A stretch of 64,000 bases of DNA from Allacma fusca. Its lineage: Eukaryota; Arthropoda; Collembola; Symphypleona; Sminthuridae. Numbering within the stretch: the stretch's first letter is position 1; every line of letters begins with the position of its first letter. Location: the NCBI GenBank assembly GCA_947179485.1, contig OX359250.1, positions 43,993,450 through 44,057,449 on the forward strand, in the 5' to 3' direction. The notes under the pieces are model-generated. The model worked only from the letters and a program-made list of their open reading frames with translations. It did no database searches and had not been told where the DNA came from. Positions 1 to 10,068 of the stretch are shown here, piece after piece. Both the position numbers and the translations under genes were made by a program.

Positions 1-25
1 AAATTTCTTCTTATTTTTTTTACAG

Positions 26-143
26 ATCCGACGATGAAGATGGGGTTGTTAGCATCAGTTCTCACACTAATGAAAATGTACACTTTAAGGAGAAGAGGGA
101 GTACGTCCAGAACATTCACAGCAACAAAACCACAGAACTCTGA
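26..143 (+). CDS. Terminal coding exon of an unidentified gene
   Basis: A T-rich tract ends in tttttttacag at 15-25, a good 3' splice site. The frame after it (one base completing a split codon, then codons from 27) runs 38 residues to a TGA at 141-143. The peptide begins SDDEDGVVSISSHTNENV, is charged and hydrophilic, and ends NKTTEL. The final T-E-L fits the class I PDZ ligand pattern (S/T-x-hydrophobic), which would suit the cytoplasmic tail of a membrane protein, but that is inference. An AATAAA at 384-389 could be the poly(A) signal. The rest of the gene lies left of the window, so the product cannot be named. A second open frame crosses the same stretch, so the reading is likely but not certain. 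Confidence 0.5.
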
Positions 144-2081
144 ACGCAAAAATTTAGTCATGCCATCATTAAAATAATTCAATGTGTCATTTTTTAGTTA
201 CATTTTGTATATCAGTCCAAACTTGGCTAATATTAATAATGTTTTGCCTGCATTTTAACTATTAGCTTCCAGTTCTTTCATCTTTTAAAAAAATGAATGT
301 TTTTTACTTTAATATAGCTTTGTAATAACATATTTTATAGCTTTATGAAATATAGGGTAATCAATTGTTTGAAAATTTTGTAAAATAAAATATGATATAG
401 TCTTGAAGGCTTGAAATACATATGTAAAATATACGAGACATACTGACTTTAAAATATGGAGAAAATAATTAAAAAGTATTCACAAACGATAGCTAGTTCT
501 TCGCAACTAACAAAGCAATTTTTTAAACTTAAATTTACTTTTTTTCTTACTAACTTTTCAAGTTTTTCAGTGTGACTTGCAGGAAAGTGACTTAATTATG
601 TCTCAATAACTGTTTAGTAAGTACTACATATATTTCCACCTTTCTGAAATTCACCCTTGTCAAGTTTTGGGCTTGCGAATGTCCATTCATATTGTACTCG
701 TATTTATTATGCACATGCATAGGGCCAGACGTTCCTGTTACCTGCATTTTAGAGTTGGGGCATTACGGACAGAATGGGTTCATTTTTTGTCTCTGCTTTT
801 ATTTGCAAGGAATGCGTAAAAAAACTGAACACATTAAGGAATGTATGTATATCTCATAAAAGACAACTGATAAGTACCGCTTGTTTTTTTATTTCAATAG
901 AAATTCTATTGAAAATGCTTTTGAAATAAACCAACTTCAATGACAAGCGCTTAAGTACTTTCTCTGAAGAATGGTCAAGAATTATTACATATTATACGAT
1001 ATTGCTTCTCTGACCTTCATGAAGCTATCGCAAATAGCAAACAATGCCACCATTATTTCTGCCGCTGCTGGGAATTCCAAATTCCAATTGTATTATTTCA
1101 TTTGCCCTTACTTACTATTAATTCTAGCCTTATTTAATTCATTGTCAGAACTATCAAAATTGTATCATTTGTTGCGGCAAAGCTATTATTTTCAATATAA
1201 TACAATCGCGAGGATACAATGTACGTTTTAATTTATACATTTATAGGTCTATAAAATATTTAGCAAGAAGCTCAAGTGTACTCACAAATGAAAAATTATT
1301 TCATCAAATGCTATGAGTAAAACAATGTCATGAGCTGATATAATTACGAGAAAAAACAAAATGTTAAAATGCTACTGCGTGCTAATATTTGTATATGACA
1401 CTTTCATAATGAATTCAATTCCCGATTCTTCAGCCTTTTATTTTCCAACTTAAGAACTGTACGGTAAGTACACGTACGTTTTCAGGATTCAAGCTCTTGT
1501 CATGTTTTTATTTTTATTTAACATTTTAGGCAACATTTTATGTAGGTAAATGGGTAGGAAGCAAACACCTGCAGGCAAGGATCGAGGAATGAAACCTTGT
1601 GGAGCATTTGGCAGGCTTTGGCAGGAGTACAGATACAAGGTGTTCACCGTTTGCGGCCAATGTAGCCTATACAAGGAAATAATTCATGAAGATGAAATAT
1701 TTGATTACATCAGTATGTAGCAAATTTTGTTCAAAATTGCGAAATTTGCACCGTTGACCTAGGTGAATATTTGGGGTCACAAGGGTTACGAACGTTACTC
1801 CTGAGAATGAACTCTCCCAACCTTGCTCCCTACTTTTATCAGTCATTTGCACATTTCGAAACATATCACACAACTCTGTGGAAATGGAAAGGTCATTAAA
1901 TTTCCTCCAACTGAGGGTCCAATTATGTTTTTAAAAAGCATGTGCTTGAGAATAAAAAGATGTTAACAGTAAAATTCTCGAAAGAAACGACTTTATTTCC
2001 CGTTTGTGAACACGATGGCCTCAAACTAAATTATAGTGCAATTTTAACCTAGACTGCAGTATGTAGATGTGTTCTTCAGGA
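144..2081. other. No recognisable gene
   Basis: AT-rich sequence after the terminal exon. It probably begins with that gene's 3' UTR. The open frames here (for example 971-1231) are short, have AT-biased composition and match no domain I recognise. No paired terminal repeats were found. Confidence 0.5.
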
Positions 2082-2112
2082 ATTAAAGATGATTAATAAT
2101 AAATAAATCATA

Positions 2113-3822
2113 ATGAATAAATTAGATTACCACCAAAAAATTATTCAGCTCATTCAAGATGGCCCATATTCCAAATTATCTAATGATCCCACTGAAACCA
2201 ATTTAAGTACTTTGAAACAAAAATGCAAGGAATTACTTAATACCAGAAGAATAACCAAGGAACTTTACAATAGCATTATTACAAATCAACCCAGGATTTC
2301 AAAATTTTTTGGTCTTCCAAAAATTCATAAAGACAACACACCATTCCGACCAATCAATGACTATAGAGGATCAGTTAACTACAAACTAGCCAGAATATTA
2401 AACAGATTAATTTCTCTAACGAATCAATATCCACAAACAACGGTAAGGAATTCTTTCGAATTAATGGATATGATCAAAGATATAAAAATTCCTCAGGAAT
2501 CCATTCTCGTATCTTTTGATGTAAAAAGCTTATATACAAATTTACCATTAACTGAAAGTATCCAAGCAGTAGAAGAAAGACTAAAAACATCTTCGGATTG
2601 GAAAATTCAAGAATTTGAGCTACTTACAATTGAAGACATTATATCTCTCTTGAAAATATGTCTCAATAATACTTATTTCCAATATAACCATGAAATCTAC
2701 TCACAAGACGATGGCTGTCCAATGGGATCACCTATTTCAGGAACAATTGCTGACATATTTTTACAAAAACTAGAAACTGATGTCGTGGTAAATAACTCCA
2801 AAATCTTATTCTGGAAACGGTATGTTGACGACGTAATTGCTATTGTTGATAAGTCCAACAAGAATGAAGTTCTTAACTATTTAAACTCATATCATCCACA
2901 AATCCAATTTACAATTGAAGAAGAGCAGCATAACGAGATTCCTTTCTTAGATGTTCTTATAATGCGCAATACAGATGGCAACATTGAAACCAAAGTCTAC
3001 AGAAAGAATACACACACAGATAGATATCTAAATTTTAAATCTTTTCATCACACCTCCCAAAAAATTACAGTCGTAGATGCTTTAGTTCACAGAGCTTTTA
3101 AAATCTGCCACCCAAAATATTTGGAAGCTGAATTATTACACATCAGAAAAGTACTTACAAGAAATGCCTACCCGATAAAATTCATAGAAAAAAGAATCAA
3201 CCGAATGAGAAACAAGTTACATCCGAGGAGAACCATAATCGCAGAAGCAACACTGATAAAAAATCATACAACACCTATATCTGCACCAGACACATCGATT
3301 TTGCTCTCATCAATCATAGAAACAGAAAACAAGATTGAACCATGGATTCCAATTCCATACATAGGCAATATTTCTAATAGGATCGCAGGATACTTGCGAA
3401 GAGTCTTGAAATGGAAACCTACTTTCTTACCCGGTATAAAAATCCAAAACTTAATGAAAAGTTTAAAAGATGGAGAAAATTCTGAGAATGCTGGAGTATA
3501 CATCATACCTTGTAATACTTGCAATTCAATATACGTTGGGGAAACCTATAGGCACCTAAACACAAGAGTACAAGAACATAAAGATAATGTCAGAAGAAAA
3601 GAATATAAAAAATCAGCTATTGCAAGACACATAATAAGAAACAGAAGTCATCATATTGCATGGGACGATGCAAAGATTGTTGTTCCCGAACATAATCATT
3701 TCCTACGACAAATAAAGGAAGGTTTAGTTATCCAACAATCAAAACAGTCATTGATGAACGTCAACCAAGGTTTTATTTTAAGCAACGCATGGAAGCCAAT
3801 AATCCCGAATTTAATAGATTGA
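2113..3822 (+). CDS. Penelope-like reverse transcriptase with GIY-YIG endonuclease
   Basis: 569 residues. Residues 1-45 resemble the DGPYxxLxxDPT segment that precedes the reverse transcriptase core in Penelope-like elements. RT motifs follow: FFGLPKIHK and PFRPI (about 65-85), SFDVKSLYTNLP (about 136-147) carrying the first catalytic Asp, GCPMGSPISG (about 200), and the YVDD box in FWKRYVDDVIAIVD (about 235-248), then IPFLDVLI. The C-terminal domain from about residue 466 reads GVYIIPCNTCNSIYVGET followed by an R..EH segment, the GIY-YIG pattern. The protein would copy its RNA from a nick it makes in chromosomal DNA. Family members usually have a longer N-terminus, missing here by 5' truncation. 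The ATG at 2113 may therefore be an internal methionine and need not be a used start. Confidence 0.9.
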   Translation: MNKLDYHQKIIQLIQDGPYSKLSNDPTETNLSTLKQKCKELLNTRRITKELYNSIITNQPRISKFFGLPKIHKDNTPFRPINDYRGSVNYKLARILNRLISLTNQYPQTTVRNSFELMDMIKDIKIPQESILVSFDVKSLYTNLPLTESIQAVEERLKTSSDWKIQEFELLTIEDIISLLKICLNNTYFQYNHEIYSQDDGCPMGSPISGTIADIFLQKLETDVVVNNSKILFWKRYVDDVIAIVDKSNKNEVLNYLNSYHPQIQFTIEEEQHNEIPFLDVLIMRNTDGNIETKVYRKNTHTDRYLNFKSFHHTSQKITVVDALVHRAFKICHPKYLEAELLHIRKVLTRNAYPIKFIEKRINRMRNKLHPRRTIIAEATLIKNHTTPISAPDTSILLSSIIETENKIEPWIPIPYIGNISNRIAGYLRRVLKWKPTFLPGIKIQNLMKSLKDGENSENAGVYIIPCNTCNSIYVGETYRHLNTRVQEHKDNVRRKEYKKSAIARHIIRNRSHHIAWDDAKIVVPEHNHFLRQIKEGLVIQQSKQSLMNVNQGFILSNAWKPIIPNLID

Positions 3823-3965
3823 TCTTGTTTTTAATTTAAATTGTTGAAACAAAATAATTATTTTTTGCAAAATATTCACAACTCAATAATTTTAAATTAG
3901 AATAATGTAAAATTTTTATAAATACTACATCAAACAAGGATAGCATAGTTAGTCATAATTAAGCC

Positions 3966-3994
3966 CTGAAGATGAACACTGTTTGAGTTCGAAA
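3966..3994 (+). other. Hammerhead-like core motif in the Penelope 3' UTR
   Basis: The 3' UTR carries ctgaaga (3966-3972), a short helix gaac/gttc (3974-3977 with 3987-3990) and gaaa (3991-3994). These follow the order of the conserved core of hammerhead ribozymes, which are known from Penelope-like elements. A possible stem III is gctt at 3995-3998 with aagc near 4017-4020. The fit is imperfect: there is an extra base at 3973 and no clean cleavage-site pairing. It may be a decayed or unrelated match. Confidence 0.3.
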
Positions 3995-4072
3995 GCTTGG
4001 CAAATAAATTGATTCTAAGCAATATCCACGTATTCCAATTATTTCAACATGGTTGATATTAAAGATGATTAA

Positions 4073-5595
4073 GTCCTCCTAGTGATTGACGCTCGTGACA
4101 GGCGGTGTATGTACTTCCTAAATTTCTTTTAAATTGAAACTGTAAAGAAGACTTCCGAACAGTCAAACCATTTTCACTCATCTCTAGTAGATTCTCTTTA
4201 CCAGTAAATGAATGTTCTTGGCCTGTGTAAAATACCAATAAGTGTAATTGCACTTGCCGTCTTTATTTCCAACGACCTTTTATTCTTAAAAACAATTGGA
4301 CTTTTGGACTCCTGTTTAGCACTCTAAAAACTATGAAATCTTCCCCCAATATAGTTATACTTACATATCATGCTACAAAATAAAAATGGGATTGAAACTT
4401 AAAGAATACCTATTTATTGATAGATGATATTTAAGTTGTACTTTTATGAATGTTTTTGCATAAACTATTTCATGTAAAGTCATATACGTCGGAAGGACTC
4501 GGAATACAACTTTTTTTACTATTTTGTTCCTATTATTTCAAAAATTGCTGGAAAATAAACATTAATAATTGTTAGAAATATTCGTGCAAAACACAACTTT
4601 AAATGAACGTGCTACAATGTAATGTAAGTTACATGTAACATATGTATGGAATCACATTGTTGCAATTACTAGAGCTACATCAATATAATTTCTCATAGCC
4701 CCGTAACATTCAAAGATTCGTGGATTCGTCTTCTTACAATAAGTTCGTAAGTAATTACATAAGTAATGTGGTCTGACACATAGACAATGACCGCATATTA
4801 TTTTCTAATCCTTCCTTAAAGTTCGATTGACAATAGTTTATTTATTTGCAGCAATTCACAATTTTAAAGTGTGAATGTAAATGAGACTGAATTGGTATGT
4901 ACATAGTAGTATTAAAGTGAGTACACGCATAAATTAAAATAGCAAACAGTCATTTAATTACAGCTCCAGTAACCGCGACATTACTCACAACACATCCTTG
5001 CAAAAATATCTTTAAAATATGCTCAGTAAGTCGTTAAACTTCGGAAAATGCTGGAAATGTGTTGCATAAGTACAAATGACATGGCTCTGAAAACGTTAGC
5101 AATCTCATCCCAGCCTGCTGGCCTTAACCACCTTTACTATAAAATAGCAAGTTGCTGCTTGCTTGTGGATATGAGTAGTGAGTATTGAAATAAGGATCAA
5201 GTTCATACTAATTTGCATTTCCACAATGTCAGGATTGTTCGGTCTATCATGCCCGTACTAGTCATATAACATACACTAATGCAAATCTACTTTTATGGTA
5301 CAAATCCCTATAAAGGCAATAATGAATGTGACAAATTATTGAGGTGGGCTTACTGCATTTGCAATTATTTATTATTCTTCAACGTGTTGCAAAACTGAAT
5401 CATTTCTGTACCAAATAAAATTTTATGTATCCAAATATTTTTTACAACTACAAAATTACTTCTAGATTAATTATTCTCAATGATGGAGATGTGGCAGTTT
5501 CGTCCCTGACGAGCTTGCCCAATAAAATGAAATAGTCAATCAAAAACAAGTGGGATAAAAATAGTTGTGTACATATATTCGAAACCTCGGATGGA
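4073..5595. other. No recognisable gene
   Basis: AT-rich intergenic sequence between the Penelope-like insertion and the trypsin promoter. Only short frames occur and no domain, tandem array or paired terminal repeat was recognised. Confidence 0.5.
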
Positions 5596-5605
5596 TATAT
5601 TTAAA
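5596..5605 (+). promoter_or_regulatory. Possible TATA element of the trypsin gene
   Basis: The string tatatttaaa lies about 108 bp before the trypsin start codon. A start site about 30 bp downstream, near attcatcctg at 5630-5639, would leave a 5' leader of about 75 nt. This is placement by spacing only, in an AT-rich background. Confidence 0.3.
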
Positions 5606-5712
5606 TGCTTTGAAAAGGAACCTATGAGTATTCATCCTGTCATCCAGTTCACAACATTTGCGATTTTTTGTTCCAAATTCTGAAACCAAATAAGAAGAAT
5701 CTCAGCAACAAA

Positions 5713-6836
5713 ATGAAGAACCTATTGTCATTAATGGCTCTGATCGTCTACATATTCGGTACAGTTAGTTTTTTTCTGTCATTACATGTACATAGCACTA
5801 GTGTACTGTGAACTGAGTCAGTTGAACGTTTCATATTTATTTTTTTTGCATTCCTTTAATAATATCACTTGTTTTTCTACTCTTTCAGCGGATGCCGGAA
5901 CAGCCCATGTACATAAAAATACCCGTATTCCTATGTACGGCTTACCTGGGAAAATTGTAGGAGGGATAAAGGCACTCCCACACGAATTCCCGTTCCAGCT
6001 AAGTCTTCAGCAATTTAGGAACGACAATTACAAACATTTCTGTGGCGCTTCTCTTATTAATGAATTATGGGCTGTAACAGCAGCTCATTGCGTTGACCGC
6101 ACTAACCCTGAAAGGATCGCCGTTGTGGCCGGAGAACACACATTGACTAAACCGGAGGGCAAGGAGCAGTTCCGCAAGGTAAACCGAATCATCATCCATA
6201 GAGAATTCAAGTCGTCCACTTTAGCCAATGATATAGCTCTCTTACGGTTGGATGAACCTTTGACATTGAACACAACATCTGTAGGCACCATTACTATTCC
6301 TAGCTCCAGCTATGATGCGTCTGGTAAGGATGTGCATGCATTTTTTGTATAAGTAAGAATAAAGTAATTCGTCGGTGAATGGGTAAAATCTAGGCGAACT
6401 TGTGTTCAAAATTTTAAAACTTTTACCGTTCCTTTGACAATTCAGTGCATTGTATGTATGTACAATTTATGCAAACATTTAATAATCATTCGTAGGTCTC
6501 GCCACCGTCATCGGTTGGGGGGTAACGGGAGAGGGCTCTCAAGTCCTGTCCGATGTTCTCCTTAAAGTGAATGTCCCTATTGTTACGGACAAAGAGTGCT
6601 GTGAAGCGTATGAACCAGATATGATACAGGACTCCATGATATGTGCAGGCTACAAACACGGTGGGAAAGATTCTTGCCAAGGAGACTCGGGTGGTCCATT
6701 AATTCTTCCATGCAAGGAAACTGTCTGTTTAGTGGGCATCGTCTCCTGGGGTTATGGTTGTGCAAGACCTGGTTACCCGGGGGTATATACGGAGGTCTCT
6801 TATTTTTCGAAGTGGATTCACGAGAATGCTAAATAG
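5713..6836 (+). CDS. Secreted trypsin-type serine protease, three exons
   Basis: Exons 5713-5758, 5889-6323 and 6496-6836 are bounded by GT..AG and join in phase to give 273 residues. The start ATG gives a hydrophobic signal peptide (MKNLLSLMALIVYIF). A propeptide of about 20 residues ends in GK before IVGG (cleavage between residues 37 and 38), as in trypsinogens. The triad is complete: His82 in TAAHC, Asp130 in NDIALL and Ser225 in GDSGGP. Asp219, six residues before the serine, is the S1-pocket aspartate (Asp189 in chymotrypsin numbering), so cleavage after Lys or Arg is expected. SWGYGC keeps the pocket glycines. A CC pair at 195-196 is a small oddity. The enzyme is probably secreted, digestive or extracellular. 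Introns are 130 and 172 bp. Nothing suggests it is broken. Confidence 0.95.
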
Positions 6837-7358
6837 CGTTTCCAAGGAAGTCAATTTTCTCTCCCTTGTAGTTAGAACCTCTTTTAGTTAAAAAATTATG
6901 TACATGTATTTGACGTGTCGTAGTTGTACTACATCTTGTGTTTTCTCACATTCTTTTATTCCCACTCTAGTAGTTCCATGGACTAGTACTATTTACCATG
7001 AGTCTTTTTCAGAGCATTTATTCAAGGAGAGTAAAATTTGACGGGTGACATTAAAGATAAAGAGACAAAATAACTTTACCATAGTCTGTTCAATTTTTTG
7101 CACTAACGATAAAAAGGGCATACCTGTATGTTATAATTGAAGCGCACTATTGCAAAATGAGTATCATTGACTTCATCGTGGATGAAGAGGCAAATTGTCT
7201 GGATGGATTATTATCATAAGTAAATGGTCTATTTGACTTTTTGTTTAAAAGTCAAATAAGCTAGAAGCATCCCAAAATGAAAATACATTACACAGTTTTC
7301 ACTGAAAGTAAAATGAACTGCATACATGCAAGCTTAGTAAAACGTTGGTGAAAGTAAT
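6837..7358. other. 3' flank of the trypsin gene, no further gene
   Basis: AT-rich sequence with no domain-bearing frame. It presumably starts with the trypsin 3' UTR. No clear AATAAA stands close after the stop. Confidence 0.5.
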
Positions 7359-7360
7359 TA

Positions 7361-7963
7361 CAGTAAAACCTGTATATAGTGGCCGTTCATATAGTGGATT
7401 CCTGTTTATAGTGGATACATTTTACATCCCGGTCCCACCTCCTATCCTTTAACATAGGAAACTCCCTCTATATAGTGGTTTTATATATAGTGGAAACCTG
7501 CTCATAGTGGACTAATAATCATACCCCTTCAGTTAAAAATGCAGCTTGAAGTACCTGTATATAGTGGTCACCCAGTCAGAACGAAGGAATACAACTCGCG
7601 CGAACCCGAACCAATAACACGGCTGCTTGAATTTAACTCAATTACAGGCATTTGGACTACGTTTTTATTTTCAGAGGTTTCGTATTGTATGCATCTGTAC
7701 TAAATCAAATGCTTATTTATTATGTCCATTGTATCTAAGTAATTTGTTATTAATAGTAAAATTAGTGATTATTTAAAAAAAGTAGAATAACTGATTTTCA
7801 ATACCGTGTAAAAGTAAAACTTTGGTTGGTTCGTGCTGGTATACGTATATGTGTATGTATTTATATAGTGACCCCTGACCACTATATACTTATATAGTGG
7901 TCCCTGTCTATAGTGGACAAATTTTGGCGTCCCTAGGAAAACCACTATATACAGGTTTTACTG
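7361..7963. mobile_element. Non-autonomous pogo/Tc1-mariner-like element
   Basis: The TIRs begin cagtaaaacctgtatatagt; the right end is the exact reverse complement, over about 23 bp. Each end abuts a TA dinucleotide (7359-7360 and 7964-7965), the target site of the Tc1-mariner-pogo group. The 603-bp interior encodes no transposase. It carries about ten copies of tatagtgg, the inner part of the TIR, clustered in the outer 200 bp on the left and outer 100 bp on the right. Confidence 0.88.
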
Positions 7964-7965
7964 TA

Positions 7966-8841
7966 ATCAATCCTCATTTAGAGTAAATTGCATCTAGTCC
8001 ATTTTGGCATTCACCTACGATGTTTGTAGAGCATTTAAATAGCCTATCAATGAAATATTAATGGCCAGGGAATCCTAGTAAAAAGTAACTCCAAGTTTGC
8101 TAATTTCAGGATGGCTTTCGAGATCAATTTTTTTTTTCAAAATTTTGAGCAATACTTGACATGAACTTTTTCATATAAATACTTCATCGCAGGACAATTG
8201 TCATGAGGCGAGGTCTCAAATGATTCCTCTTGGCAATAAAATGTCACATTCAAAAATCGGTCAAGATTTATTGTTTCTTCGAAAATTCTCGGTCAAAATA
8301 ATTATTCTCGTCTAGAAAATCTAAAAAATATATTTACAAAAACATTTTATTCGGAGTTACCAGTGTTACCACGTGGAGGTATCGCACTTGGTTCTATGCT
8401 TGATACTTTCGGAGTTACATCGATTTTTGCTTATTTCCTAGAAGTTATATAGTTGTAGGGGAATAGTAATATTGTAAATGAAATAAAAACCATGTACTTT
8501 TACATAATTGTATATGTAATCAATTAAATGAAGTAACGGCTGTTATAAATGTTTCAATGTGTTTGCGTCCGTGAGTTGGCTCATACACCACAGTTTAAGA
8601 ACAAATAATAATTATTATAAATATTATGTCAATGTTACAATTTATGTCCGATGCATCACCTTCAACGTTAATGTTTTGATGATTTTTGTTCTCTGCACCA
8701 ACAGAAAAAACAAGTTTTACCCCGGCCCCGGAGGTGGTCTGGTGGGATCTCCTCCCTGTAAATATTATATAACTTATATTGATTTTTAGGTATATATAGA
8801 TATATTTTAGGTTGTATATTTATGAAGATAAATAAAGTTAA
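7966..8841. other. No recognisable gene
   Basis: AT-rich spacer between the pogo-like element and the final exon of the minus-strand protease homologue. Part near 8842 would be that gene's 3' UTR. No canonical AATAAA is seen close downstream on the minus strand. Confidence 0.45.
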
Positions 8842-9045
8842 TCATTTGACCTCGCAAGAATCAAAGTATTTCTTAACAAATTCATCGACCCAATCCCAAT
8901 CCATGGCGGCAATTGAGGTGAATGATGAAAGTACGTTTCCTCCACACATTTCAGGGTCATCATAGTTCATGTTGTAATGGCTGGATAGACCGACCACATA
9001 GTCTACGCTATTTTCGGTGCAAATCAGTGGTGCGCCGCTATCATG
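8842..9045 (-). CDS. Terminal exon of a chymotrypsin-fold protease homologue
   Basis: On the minus strand an acceptor (attttag, AG at 9047-9046) is followed by 67 codons and a TGA at 8844-8842. The peptide opens HDSGAPLICTENSVDYVVGL, matching the GDSGGPLxC...xxGxxS block around the active serine of trypsin-like proteases, with the first Gly replaced by His. It continues to a helix-like end (WDWVDEFVKKYFDSCEVK), as in the C-terminal helix of the fold. The exon starts in phase 0 and would join the exon ending at 23595, which also ends in phase 0; no other partner was found in between. If so, the intron is 14,549 bp. Otherwise it is an orphan exon from a second copy. Confidence 0.75.
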   Translation of the reverse strand, partial: HDSGAPLICTENSVDYVVGLSSHYNMNYDDPEMCGGNVLSSFTSIAAMDWDWVDEFVKKYFDSCEVK

Positions 9046-9543
9046 CTAAAATATAATAGAGCACTTTAATATACCCTGACGACACCCTGGTAAATTTTGC
9101 CAGGCAATTTTTTGGTTTGGGAACAAATTAATAAGTCATTAATAAGTAGTTTTTCCAAACTGCAGCATCAAAATGTTCAGCCCCTTTGGTGTCTTGAGCG
9201 TCAAACCAATTTTTGAGTATCAATAATGTTTTTCATCATTAAATAAATTATTTACCACCTGTTTCACCAAATGTTTCAAATGTTTATTTGTAACTACTTC
9301 TTAGGTATTGTACCCATATACAGGTAAGGAAGCATAGCGTAGGTGAAAAGGCAAAATGATCTACAATTCAATGTCCACTAAAACGAAAAATGGTCTCCGT
9401 CTCCATCTTACATTCATGTTTCACTAAAGTCAAAACTATGTAAATTTACAAAGTAAATAATGTGATCCATGTAGTCCGTATTGCTATTAGTAAATACTAT
9501 ATACGTTGTATTTATTTTTAATGTAAGGACAAGGAATACGTCC
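9046..9543. other. Intronic or intergenic sequence without a recognised feature
   Basis: AT-rich, with no protease-like frame on either strand and no paired terminal repeats. It would be the 3' end of the long protease-homologue intron. Confidence 0.4.
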
Positions 9544-9770
9544 CAGAGGTCGGATTTTTGTGGGAAGACGGGAAGATTCTTCTCAGGGAAAAATATTTTT
9601 TGGCATGACGAATTTCAAAGGGAAGGATTCTTTTTGTAAACAGGGACTTTCAAAATTGTCAGCGTGTTTCAGGGAAACCTGTTTTGAAAACAGATTTTCA
9701 GTTTCGTTGACCTTATTTTGGATTTGACGCCTTGTAGTTTTTTTTTCCACTGGGACTTTGAAAATTCATG
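9544..9770 (+). mobile_element. Decayed partial copy of the CAGGGGTCGG hAT element
   Basis: It starts cagaggtcggatttttgt, matching the left TIR of the complete copy at 32770-33155. It shares that copy's order of phrases (gaagacgggaagattctt, cagggaaa, ttgaccttattttgg, cgtcttgtag). No matching right TIR or TSD was found, so the right part is lost or too diverged. Confidence 0.65.
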
Positions 9771-10068
9771 CGAAAACTGAGGAGTAGAGTCGACTCTGCC
9801 TATAATGACACCTCGGCAGCATAAATTTAAGTGCCGCGATAAGAGAGTTGTCTTAAAGTTGACATGACTACACCGGGAATACATACATATGTCAAACATG
9901 GGCACCTGCCCAGATTGTAGGCCCTAAAATAGGGTAAGGCTCTAGGATGCTGCAAGTTGGGATAAAAATCTAGGCGTGGTTCTAGGCTGGGCAATCACCA
10001 CTACAATATAGGCTTAGGGAAAATCTAGGCTATTCAGATATTTCCGAACAAGGGACTGGGCTATTCAG

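Larger units (their letters stand above)
2097..4057 (+). mobile_element. Penelope-like retroelement, 5'-truncated, with 15-bp TSD
   Basis: The unit is flanked by the perfect direct repeat attaaagatgattaa at 2082-2096 and 4058-4072, read as a target site duplication. Inside is one long frame with a Penelope-type reverse transcriptase and a C-terminal GIY-YIG endonuclease, then about 235 bp of AT-rich 3' UTR. The frame opens at a point well inside the family's usual N-terminal region, only about 16 bp from the duplication, so the copy is 5'-truncated, as is common in this order. The intact TSD and frame suggest a recent insertion. Confidence 0.88.

Noticed and set aside
971-1231. 86-residue frame with hydrophobic stretches
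   Set aside because: AT-rich composition explains it; there is no promoter, splice or domain support.
6583-6832. Overlapping frames in the third trypsin exon
   Set aside because: Shadows of the trypsin coding sequence, which alone has a full domain.
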